Part shown: positions 56,438 to 64,000 of the stretch, piece by piece
Layout of the letters: each line of letters opens with the position of its first letter
How positions within the stretch are numbered: the first letter of the stretch is position 1
Origin: JANXQG01 sp963804375
GTDB lineage: Bacteria > Planctomycetota > Planctomycetia > Pirellulales > Thermoguttaceae
Direction: 5' to 3'
NCBI GenBank assembly: GCA_963804375.1
Contig: CAWDQE010000022.1
Coordinates: 372,001-436,000, forward strand
Length of the DNA: 64,000 nt
Program-made: the position numbers and the translations under genes
Notes under the pieces: generated by a model
Database searches by the model: none
What the model was told of the DNA's origin: nothing
Seen by the model: the letters and a program-made list of their open reading frames with translations, nothing else

Positions 56438-59400
56438 TCATCCTTCCATTCTTACTCTCCGATGGATCTCCGAAAACACCAGCGCCACGAGTATGCCCGC
56501 CGCAGCGCCGACCACGGCCGACCAGGGAAGCAGCACGACGCCGAGTTTCCCCAGCAGAAAACCGCCCGCCAGCCCGACGAGGCCGCCCAGCGAACAGGAG
56601 ACGAACCGCTGGGCGGCGGCGGAAGCCAGCAGGCGAGACTCGCCCAGCCCGATAAGCACGTAGAAGAACACCGGCGTGAGGAAGATGCCGAACAAGGTCA
56701 CGCCGAACATGCCGCTGAAGACGGCGACCCCCAGCGAGCGGCGCATCTCCGCCCCGGCCCCCGCCGCGGTCATCAAGGGGATGACTCCGAAGATGAACGC
56801 GAAGGAGGTCATGAGGATCGGCCGCAGGCGGAGCCGCGAGGCCTCCTTCGTGGCATCCCGCGCCGAACGTCCCTCCAGGTGCAACTGCTTGGCGTACTCG
56901 ACCACAAGGATCGCGTTCTTGCACGCCAGCCCGACCAGCACCACCAGGCCGATCTGCACGAAGATGTTGACGTCCCGCTGCGTGAAGAGCACTCCCGCCA
57001 CGGAACAGAGCAAGCACAACGGCACGACCAGGATCACCGCCAGCGGCAGAGACCAGCTCTCGTAGAGCGCCGACAAGGCAAGGAACACGCTGACGATGGC
57101 CAGAAAGAAGACGAACAGCGACGTGTCGCCCACGCGCTTCTGCATGAACATCAGCTCGGTCCAGTCGGCGTTCATGGAAAGTGGCAAGGCTTGGGCCGCG
57201 ATGCGGTCGATGGTCTGGATGGCCTCGCCCGTGCTGGTGCCGGTTTGAATGTTGCCGCTAACGGAGGCTGCCGCGTACAGGTCATAGCGGGGGACGGCGA
57301 TAGGACCGGCGATCTCCCGCGGGTGGACCAGGGTGCCCAGCAGGACCATCTGTCCCAACGTGTTCCGCACCTGGAACAGGTTGAGGTCTTCCGTCGCCTT
57401 GCGATAGGCGCCGTCGGCCTGGAGCGTAACCTGCCAGTGGCGGCCGAAATCGTTGAAACTGTTGACGTAGCTCGAGCCCATGAAAATGTCCAGGGTCTGG
57501 TTCACGTCGGTGAGCGATACGCCCAACGATGCGGCCTTGTCGCGGTCGATGTCGAGGAAGAGCTGCGGCGTCTTGGAGCGGAACTGGGTCGTGATCCGGC
57601 TCAGGCCGGGGACCTGTCGCAGTTCCTGGATCAGGTCTTCGGTCTGCTTCTGCAAGTCGGCCAAATCGAAACCGCCGCCGCCGCGGTCCTCGACAATGAA
57701 CTTGAATCCGCCCGCGGTGCCCAGACCCGGGATCGGCGACGCCCCCAGCACCGTGAACTGGGCCTCGGGGACTTGCTCGGCACAGGCCTGGCTGAGGCGG
57801 TTCATGATCGCCGTGTCGCGCAGCTCCGGTTTCTGCCGTTCGTCGAAGGGCGCGAGGACGATGAACATCGAGGCGAAATTGGAACTGTTGGCCTGCAGCA
57901 GGAACGAACTGCCCGCGAAGGCCACTGTGTGCGCTATGCCCGGCACGCCGGGGTAGTGTTCCTGGTCTTTGGGGTCTCCCCGCGCGATCTTGACAATCTT
58001 GTCGACGACCGCTTCGGTCCGCTCCAGGGACGACGAGTCGGGCAGTTGAATGTTCGCGATCAACCGGCCTTGGTCCTGCTGCGGAATGAATCCGGTTGGC
58101 GCCCTTTGAAACACGCCGTAGGTCAGGGCCAGCAAACCGCCGTAGACCGCCAATACCACCATGCTCACGCGCAACAATCCGCCGACGAAAAAAGCGTAGC
58201 CCGACGACATCCGCTCGAAGTAATGGTTGAACTTGCGAAAGGACCAGCCCAGGACGCGGTTCACGCGCTTAATGACCGACCATCCGAGGATGCCGCCGGT
58301 CACGCTGCCGGGGATGAAGAAAGCAGCCGCGAGCATCCAAGACAGCCACGCCGGAAGATCGGCGAAGCCGCCCCAGGCCACTGCCGCGGGCAGGCCGAAA
58401 TGACCGGCCAGAAATTTCCGCGCCAACCAAAGCGTGAGCAGTCCGCCCGCGAGGCCGAAGATCCACCACGGCAAGGCCTCGCGGCGCACCTCGCGGGCCG
58501 CGTTTTCCTGCGGGGTGGGCTTTAGCCCGCCGTCCTGACTAGCTGCCGCGTGTCGTTCTTCGCTCTTGAAGAGCAAGACCGCTCGCGACGGGGTCATGGT
58601 AATCGCGTTGATCGCGGAAATGACCGTCGAGACGGAAATCGTCAGGGCAAACTGTTTGAAAAACTGGCCCGTGATGCCGCTGATAAACGCGCAGGGCAGG
58701 AAAACCGCGCACAGCACCAAGGCCACGGCGATGATCGGTCCGGTGACTTCTTCCATGGCCTTGATGGTGGCCGTGCGGACGTCGTGGCCGCGGGCGAGCA
58801 TCCGCTCGATGTTTTCCAGTACGACAATGGCATCGTCCACGACAATCCCGATCGCCAACACCAGTCCGAAGAGCGAGATGTTGTTCAAACTGAAGTTCAT
58901 GGCGGCCATCACGGCGAACGTGCCGATGATCGACACAGGCACGTCGATCATGGGCAGGATCATCGCCCTCCAGTCCTGCAGGAAGATCAGCACCACCAGG
59001 CCGACCAGGGCCACGGCCTCCAGCATGGTGATCATCACGTCTTGGACCGATTCGCGAATGAACGGCGTCGTATCGTAGCCGATGGCATAATCCAGTCCGG
59101 CGGGGAATCGCGACTTCAGCTCCTCCATCTTCTTGCGCACGGCGTCGGCCACTTCGAGGGCGTTGGTGTCGGGGCGCTGATAGACGCTGAGACCTACGGA
59201 CGGCCGCCCGTCGAAGCTGCACGAGGCGTTGTAATTCTGCGCGCCCAGCTCGATGCGGGCCACGTCTCGCAGGCGGACAACGCCGAACGACGGCTGGCTG
59301 GGCCCGCGGTCCCGCGTTACGCCGTTGTTGATCCCGATGCCGCCCGTCGCCGCCCCACCGGTCATTCCGCCTCCCCCCGTCGAGCCGCCGCCGCCGGTGG

Positions 59401-60412
59401 TTGCGCCGCCGCCCGTGGTCCCGCCGCCGCCCGTGGAAACGCCGGTCGCGGCGGTGCCGCCGCTGGTGGTGGGGGAGCTGTTTGTGGAATCGCTGCTCGT
59501 GCCATCGCTCGTTGTCCCGCCACCCGTTGTCCCACCGCCTGCCGCAGTGGAGGATGAGGCGGCGGCATTGGAACTCGGCAGGCCGAAATTGCCTTTGGGC
59601 GGCGCCGCCACGGCCGTGCGGGCCGAGGGAGGCCGAGAGCTCATGCTGGCCTTGACGATGATGTTGCCGAACTGCTCCGGCGAATTGAGCCGGCCCAGGG
59701 TGTCGATGGGCAGTGCGATGGCCTGGCCCTCGTCGGTGGGCGGCTGGCCGATCCAGCCCGCCGGCGCATCGAGGTTCTGGTTGCGGATCGCACTGGCGAC
59801 GTCCACGGCGGTGATGTTGCAGGCCGCCATCTTCTGCGGCTGGAGCCAGCAACGGATGCTGTAGTCGCGCTGTCCCTGGTAGGTAATGTCCGACACCCCA
59901 GGCACGCGCAACAGTTCGTCCCGCACGTTGATCGTCGCGTAGTTGCTCAGGTAGATGTCGTCGTAGCGGCGGTCGGGAGAATAGAAGTTCACGATCATGA
60001 GGATGTCGGGCGTCTTCTTGCGGATCGTAATCCCCTGGTTCTGGACATCCGTCGGCAACTGCGGCATGGCCAGCGCCACGCGATTCTGCACCTTGACCAC
60101 CGCCGCATTCAGGTCGGTGCCAACGTCAAAGGTAACCGACAAGGAGTACGTGCCGTCGTTGCCCGATTGCGACGACATGTAGAGCATGCCCTCGACGCCG
60201 TTTACCTGCTGCTCGACTGGTGCGCCGACCGTGTCGGCCACGACCTTGGCGCTGGCGCCGGGATAGCTGATCGATATGCTCACGCCGGGCGGCGTGATCC
60301 GCGGGTACTGCGCGACCGGCAGGAACCAGAGCGAGATCCCGCCGATCAAGGTGATGACAACCGACAACACCGTGGCGAAGATCGGGCGGTCGATGAAGAA
60401 TCGCGAGATCAT
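56438..60412 (-). CDS. RND multidrug efflux pump with large Gly/Thr-rich insertion, first in operon
   Basis: 1324 residues, about 280 longer than AcrB. Start MISRFFIDRPIFATVLSVVI, GVEGMLYMSSQSGNDGTYSL, Asp pair at 526-527 (GIVVDDAIVVLENIERM) and RAPTGFIPQQDQGRL are standard. Residues about 265-372 are an insertion of Gly, Thr, Ser and Ala (GGGTTGGGATTGGGGSTGGG) in the periplasmic domain just before the strand SFGVVRLRDVARIEL. It follows the MFP gene by ten bases and shares its transcript. The two pumps may form a mixed complex or use the same MFP with different substrates. Confidence 0.93.
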   Translation of the reverse strand: MISRFFIDRPIFATVLSVVITLIGGISLWFLPVAQYPRITPPGVSISISYPGASAKVVADTVGAPVEQQVNGVEGMLYMSSQSGNDGTYSLSVTFDVGTDLNAAVVKVQNRVALAMPQLPTDVQNQGITIRKKTPDILMIVNFYSPDRRYDDIYLSNYATINVRDELLRVPGVSDITYQGQRDYSIRCWLQPQKMAACNITAVDVASAIRNQNLDAPAGWIGQPPTDEGQAIALPIDTLGRLNSPEQFGNIIVKASMSSRPPSARTAVAAPPKGNFGLPSSNAAASSSTAAGGGTTGGGTTSDGTSSDSTNSSPTTSGGTAATGVSTGGGGTTGGGATTGGGGSTGGGGMTGGAATGGIGINNGVTRDRGPSQPSFGVVRLRDVARIELGAQNYNASCSFDGRPSVGLSVYQRPDTNALEVADAVRKKMEELKSRFPAGLDYAIGYDTTPFIRESVQDVMITMLEAVALVGLVVLIFLQDWRAMILPMIDVPVSIIGTFAVMAAMNFSLNNISLFGLVLAIGIVVDDAIVVLENIERMLARGHDVRTATIKAMEEVTGPIIAVALVLCAVFLPCAFISGITGQFFKQFALTISVSTVISAINAITMTPSRAVLLFKSEERHAAASQDGGLKPTPQENAAREVRREALPWWIFGLAGGLLTLWLARKFLAGHFGLPAAVAWGGFADLPAWLSWMLAAAFFIPGSVTGGILGWSVIKRVNRVLGWSFRKFNHYFERMSSGYAFFVGGLLRVSMVVLAVYGGLLALTYGVFQRAPTGFIPQQDQGRLIANIQLPDSSSLERTEAVVDKIVKIARGDPKDQEHYPGVPGIAHTVAFAGSSFLLQANSSNFASMFIVLAPFDERQKPELRDTAIMNRLSQACAEQVPEAQFTVLGASPIPGLGTAGGFKFIVEDRGGGGFDLADLQKQTEDLIQELRQVPGLSRITTQFRSKTPQLFLDIDRDKAASLGVSLTDVNQTLDIFMGSSYVNSFNDFGRHWQVTLQADGAYRKATEDLNLFQVRNTLGQMVLLGTLVHPREIAGPIAVPRYDLYAAASVSGNIQTGTSTGEAIQTIDRIAAQALPLSMNADWTELMFMQKRVGDTSLFVFFLAIVSVFLALSALYESWSLPLAVILVVPLCLLCSVAGVLFTQRDVNIFVQIGLVVLVGLACKNAILVVEYAKQLHLEGRSARDATKEASRLRLRPILMTSFAFIFGVIPLMTAAGAGAEMRRSLGVAVFSGMFGVTLFGIFLTPVFFYVLIGLGESRLLASAAAQRFVSCSLGGLVGLAGGFLLGKLGVVLLPWSAVVGAAAGILVALVFSEIHRRVRMEG

Positions 60413-60422
60413 GAAAACCGCT

Positions 60423-61937
60423 TCAATCCTTTGCTTTCCCGCTCGGGGATGGAGCGGGCTTTGCTCCGCCGACCGGCTGCGGCGCCACCTCGGCTTGCCC
60501 GCTCAGCGTCGGCATCGGCCTCGGGTCCGGTTTGACTTCCATTTTTTCGCGGACTTGCTGGATCGCGCCCACGATGACCCAATCGTCCGGCTTGATTTCC
60601 CCTTCCACGACGCGGAGGCCGTCCGGCTGCAGGTAGCCCGGCGTGATATACCGGCGCTGCGCCTTGCTCTCCGTGTCGAGGACAAAAACGTATTTGCGCC
60701 CCTGGTCGTTCTGGATGACCCGGTCGATGACCAGCAGCGCTGGGTGCGGCGCGCCGACCGGCTGCCGGACACGCACGAACATGCCGGGCTTGAATTGCCG
60801 GGGGGCCAGCCGCTCTTTGTTCGCGGCGACTGGAGTGGAGGCCTTTTCCGCCGGCACAGCCCCCGCTCCGGACGTCTTCGCGGCATCGGCCGCGGAGGCC
60901 TTTTCCATCGACGGCGCCTTCCCTGCCGCCGTGCTGGAAGCCTGGGTCGCAGGAACCAATGGGGGGTTGGCGAAGACGCCGCGCACCGTGATGCTTCCCG
61001 TCGTGGAGTTTACCTGGTTATTGACGAAGTCGATCGTTGCCGTATGCGGGAACTTGTCGTCCTCGTTTTGCAAGCCCAGCAGGACCTGCGACCCCAGCAG
61101 GATGGAAACGTCTCCGTCCCCCGCCGGCGTGCCCTTGCCTTCTTTGATCGTCTTGAGGATCTGCAGGTAGGTCGATTCATCCATGTCGAAATAGACGTAC
61201 ATCGGGTCCAGCGACACGATCGTGGTCAAGAGCGTCTGGTCCTGGTTGACCAGGTTTCCGAGCGTCAGGTAATAGCGGCTCACCTGGCCGTCGATGGGGG
61301 AAACGACGTGCGTGAAATCTTTGTTCAGTTTGTAGACTTCCAGGCTCTTCCGTTGCGCGAACACGCGGGCCTCGGCCTCGACGACCGCGGCCTTATACTG
61401 GTCCAGTGCCTGTTCGCTGACGGCGCCGGGCGTGTCCTTGTTGAGGGCCTGGTACCGCGCCAGAGTGGTCTTCGCCAGATTGAGTTGCGCCTCGTCGAGC
61501 GTGACCTGGCTCTGCGCCTGGTCATACTGCGCCTGGTACGGGCGCGGATCAATCAAGAACAGCAGGTCCCCTTTCTTGACTTCCGATCCTTCCTTGAAGG
61601 CATAGCCGCCCTCCTGCCGATTGACGGCGGGGTCCGCTTCCTTGGCTTCCGATGCCTGCTTGACGGGCTTCTCCACCGGTACCAGATAGCCGGTGACGCG
61701 AGCGACGATATTGACCGAGAACTTGGCGTCCGTCCGGCCCGTGAAGTCCGCATAGTCGGTAACGACCCGTGCGATGGGATGGCTCACCGGCATGACGGGA
61801 AGCTCGCCCCCGACGTCACTCTTCTTCCGCCCGCAACCCGCGGCCGCAGCCGCGAGCAGCAAGCCCGCGAGAAGCAAGAAACACCTCCTTGTCCAGCCCG
61901 CCGCGCGGGCTGGGAAATTCCAGCTAGAATCCTTCAC
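60423..61937 (-). CDS. RND membrane-fusion protein (periplasmic adaptor, lipoprotein)
   Basis: 504 residues. Lipoprotein signal (LLAGLLLAAAAAGC) then the hairpin, lipoyl and beta-barrel order of AcrA-type adaptors: FTGRTDAKFSVNIVARVTGYL, a coiled region (QAQYDQAQSQVTLDEAQLNL), FTHVVSPIDGQVSRYYLTLG and PGMFVRVRQPVG. A Lys/Ala/Ser-rich insertion (about 325-375) and a Pro-rich tail are unusual. GTG start at 61937 has AAGGA 6 bases upstream and keeps the RR before the hydrophobic core. A TTG at 61877 follows a perfect AAGGAGGTG and is an alternative. It links the inner pumps to the outer-membrane factor. Confidence 0.9.
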   Translation of the reverse strand: MKDSSWNFPARAAGWTRRCFLLLAGLLLAAAAAGCGRKKSDVGGELPVMPVSHPIARVVTDYADFTGRTDAKFSVNIVARVTGYLVPVEKPVKQASEAKEADPAVNRQEGGYAFKEGSEVKKGDLLFLIDPRPYQAQYDQAQSQVTLDEAQLNLAKTTLARYQALNKDTPGAVSEQALDQYKAAVVEAEARVFAQRKSLEVYKLNKDFTHVVSPIDGQVSRYYLTLGNLVNQDQTLLTTIVSLDPMYVYFDMDESTYLQILKTIKEGKGTPAGDGDVSILLGSQVLLGLQNEDDKFPHTATIDFVNNQVNSTTGSITVRGVFANPPLVPATQASSTAAGKAPSMEKASAADAAKTSGAGAVPAEKASTPVAANKERLAPRQFKPGMFVRVRQPVGAPHPALLVIDRVIQNDQGRKYVFVLDTESKAQRRYITPGYLQPDGLRVVEGEIKPDDWVIVGAIQQVREKMEVKPDPRPMPTLSGQAEVAPQPVGGAKPAPSPSGKAKD

Positions 61938-62035
61938 GGCCTATCCTTATTTGTTGCATTTCCAAATTCCCGCCAAACGCGAGAATTATACCGACGGGCC
62001 AAGCGTCCGGCAATTGCGACAGACAAGTGCCGGCT

Positions 62036-64000
62036 CTAATTGACAGTCGCCAGATCGGCGTTCAAGCAGACCGTACTGCCCGGCTTGACCGAGCACGCCG
62101 CCGTCTTCGCGCCGTAGCGGAGCTTGCACTCGGATCCCGTGGCGTGGCCGATTTCCGCCGACTGGAGTTTTCCGTTCTTCCACGTCATGCTAACCTCGAA
62201 CCCGCCGCGGGCCCGCAGACCCGTGACGGCGCCGTCGCTCCAACCGGCGGGCAGTGCGGGCAGCAGGTTGATCTCGCCGGCGTGACTCTGCAGCAGGGCC
62301 TCGGCCACGCCCGCCGTAAATCCGAAATTGGCGTCGGATTGGTTGGCCCCTCGGTTGTGCAGGTTCGAGGCCAACGAATTGGCGATCAACGTCTGCAGCA
62401 GTGCGTCAACCTTGTCTCCGCGCTCCAATCGCGCCCACACGGAAATGTCCCAGGCGGCAGGCCAGCCACCGTGGCTATGACGTTTTTCCATCCATTTTTC
62501 GATCGCCGCCGCCAGCCGCGGATTGCCCCGCAGCGTAATGGAACTTCCGGGGTAAATGGTGAAATTGGGCGAGCAGTTGTGCCCTTGATCGCCTGACTGC
62601 CAGTCTTCGATCCACTCCTGGAGATAGCCCAGATGGTTGATCCGGTAAGGCGGAAGCCTGGCGAGGGCGGCTTCCAGCTTGGCGCGGAACTCCTCGTCCA
62701 CGCCCAGCAGTCGGCTGGCCTCGATGCAGTGCGGGAACAACTCGCGGATGACGGCAATGTCCATGGTGGGTGCGGGAGAGAGAAAGGCCAACTTGCCGTT
62801 GCCGTCCAGATATCCATGTTCGGGCGACATGGAGAAGGGCGTCACCAGCCAGTGGTGCTTGGGCTCTTCGACCAGCAGTTCCAGCAAAAACTGGGCCGAA
62901 CCCTTCATCACGGGGTAATACTCCTTGAGGAACTGCCGGTCGCCGGTAAACGCATAGTGCTCCCACAAATGCTGGCAAAGCCAGGCCCCTCCCACGGGCC
63001 ACATGCCGAATCGGGCCGCATCGACGGGCGCGGTCCCCCGCCACAGGTCGACGTTGTGGTGCGCCACCCATCCGCCACGGCCATAGTACACCTTGGCCGT
63101 CATGGCGCCTGTGACCGAGAGGTCCTCGAGCATGTGGAACAGCGGCTGGTGGCACTCCGACAGGTTGCAGACTTCGGCCGGCCAGTAGTTCATCTCGGTA
63201 TTGATGTTGATGGTGTATTTGCTGCCCCACGGTGGGACCACCGCTTCGTTCCAGATGCCCTGCAGGTTGGCCGGTTGTCCGCCCGCGCGACTGCTGGAGA
63301 CAAGAAGGTAACGGCCGAATTGAAAGCAGAGGGCTTCCAGATTCGCATCGGCGCCGCCCCTGCGGAATGCCGCGAGACGCTCGTCGATCGGTTGCGCATT
63401 CCGCGAACTGTCGCCGACTTTCAGGTGCACGCGGCCCATCAGCCGGCGGAAGTCGTTTTCATGCCGGCGGCGGAGTGCCGCATAATCCCGATCTCTTGCG
63501 GCCTCGAGCACAATCTGGCAAACGGCCGCGGGGTCGTCGCTGATGTCGTGGTAGTTCACGAAGCTGGTGGCGGCGGTGGCGATGAACGTGACGGCGTTGG
63601 CGCCCTCGATGCGGACGGCCGCCTTCGAGGCTGTGGACCGCCCGCCCTCGGGAATCGCCAGCAGGGCCGCCTGGAATCGTTCCCCCTTGCCTTCCACCGT
63701 CGCGATCAGCCAATCCTTCGGCAGCGGGCCTTTCCAGCATCCGTCCATCATCAGCTTGCCGGGCTTTGCGGTCACACGGTCCAGATAAGGGCTTTTGAGT
63801 TGTGCCTGCACTGAGACACGTCCGGGCTTGTCGGCGGCGACGCGCACGATCAGCACGCGATCCGGGTAGGAGACGAACGCCTCGCGGGTGAAAGTCACGT
63901 CGCCGGCGCGATATTGAATCTTCGCCACGCCGCTTTCCATGTCCAGTTCGCGGCGGTAATCGTCAGTGTTCTCGACCCCTTCGAAGTCCAGCAGCAGATC
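62036..64000 (-). CDS. Alpha-L-fucosidase, GH95 type, 5' end outside window
   Basis: 654 residues visible; the frame is open through the last base, upstream of MESGVAKIQYR (LLLDFEGVENTDDYRREL is typical of the N-terminal beta domain). The barrel shows YTININTEMNYWPAEVCNLSE with the conserved Asn pair, WLVTPFSMSPEHGYL with the likely acid Glu, and NRGANQSDANFGFTAGVAEA with the likely Asp. GH95 enzymes invert alpha-1,2-fucose or related links. With the GH29 gene at 35171 it suggests use of fucose-rich glycans such as algal sulphated polysaccharides or mucins. The signal peptide would lie beyond the window. Confidence 0.92.
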   Translation of the reverse strand, partial: DLLLDFEGVENTDDYRRELDMESGVAKIQYRAGDVTFTREAFVSYPDRVLIVRVAADKPGRVSVQAQLKSPYLDRVTAKPGKLMMDGCWKGPLPKDWLIATVEGKGERFQAALLAIPEGGRSTASKAAVRIEGANAVTFIATAATSFVNYHDISDDPAAVCQIVLEAARDRDYAALRRRHENDFRRLMGRVHLKVGDSSRNAQPIDERLAAFRRGGADANLEALCFQFGRYLLVSSSRAGGQPANLQGIWNEAVVPPWGSKYTININTEMNYWPAEVCNLSECHQPLFHMLEDLSVTGAMTAKVYYGRGGWVAHHNVDLWRGTAPVDAARFGMWPVGGAWLCQHLWEHYAFTGDRQFLKEYYPVMKGSAQFLLELLVEEPKHHWLVTPFSMSPEHGYLDGNGKLAFLSPAPTMDIAVIRELFPHCIEASRLLGVDEEFRAKLEAALARLPPYRINHLGYLQEWIEDWQSGDQGHNCSPNFTIYPGSSITLRGNPRLAAAIEKWMEKRHSHGGWPAAWDISVWARLERGDKVDALLQTLIANSLASNLHNRGANQSDANFGFTAGVAEALLQSHAGEINLLPALPAGWSDGAVTGLRARGGFEVSMTWKNGKLQSAEIGHATGSECKLRYGAKTAACSVKPGSTVCLNADLATVN

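Noticed and set aside
56462..58525. 687-residue + strand frame opposite the second RND pump
   Set aside because: Same reason: antisense shadow in high-GC DNA.

Overview
The window looks like a chromosomal segment of a planctomycete, probably Pirellulales-like. This is inferred from gene content and was not tested by any search. The DNA is GC-rich. Supporting content includes several short zinc-ribbon proteins, a TMTC-like membrane/TPR protein, an excisionase-type HTH fused to a receiver domain, secreted Tyr/Pro- and Gly/Tyr/Trp-rich proteins, glycoside hydrolases of families 51, 29 and 95, and many palindromic intergenic repeats. I saw no rRNA, tRNA, CRISPR array, phage module or intact insertion sequence.

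Layout: 1-4.2 kb is the 3' end of an SbcD/YhaO-like exonuclease gene overlapping a large SbcC/YhaN-like ATPase gene. 4.3-10.1 kb holds a small membrane protein, a PfkB kinase and an iron-type alcohol dehydrogenase (translationally coupled), aroA, a zinc-ribbon protein and a lipoprotein cyclophilin. 10.3-13.8 kb is a three-gene ABC exporter operon. 13.9-17.0 kb has an HD protein and a GH51 arabinofuranosidase. 17.6-26.0 kb has an HTH-receiver regulator, two polytopic membrane proteins of glycosyltransferase type, a metallochaperone-like Fe-S protein, a hemerythrin remnant and a frameshifted PpiC-repeat protein. 26-30.4 kb carries tandem hairpin arrays around a zinc-ribbon gene, then a zinc-ribbon membrane protein, an HD dNTPase-like protein and a YYAP-repeat protein. 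30.5-39.8 kb has a TPR lipoprotein, a peptidase-MA-like protease, a frameshifted membrane protein, GH29 fucosidase, split NAD synthetase genes, cmk and a small protein. 39.8-41.3 kb is mostly gene-free but contains a 29-residue Lys/Ala peptide gene with a strong ribosome binding site. 41.4-49.7 kb has rnc, an HtrA-type protease, a Gly/Tyr/Trp-rich TPR protein, plsC, rpsA and a uroporphyrinogen-decarboxylase-like protein. 50.8-61.9 kb is an efflux locus: an outer-membrane factor gene converging on an operon of one membrane-fusion protein and two RND pumps. The right edge is a GH95 fucosidase cut by the window end.

The most striking property is the palindromic repeat content. About ten repeat families (called A to L here) can be recognised by eye. 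Several lie exactly between convergent genes, two supply the stop codon of a neighbouring gene, and several are translated inside apparently intact genes: the SbcC-like ATPase, the GT39-like membrane protein, an RND pump, the GH29 enzyme, the HD protein and the PpiC protein. This resembles the coding-sequence palindromes of Rickettsia (RPE) but spans several unrelated repeat families. I regard it as the best candidate for an undescribed phenomenon here. Three frameshift candidates (ABC permease, PpiC-repeat protein, alanine/threonine-rich membrane protein) need raw-read confirmation.
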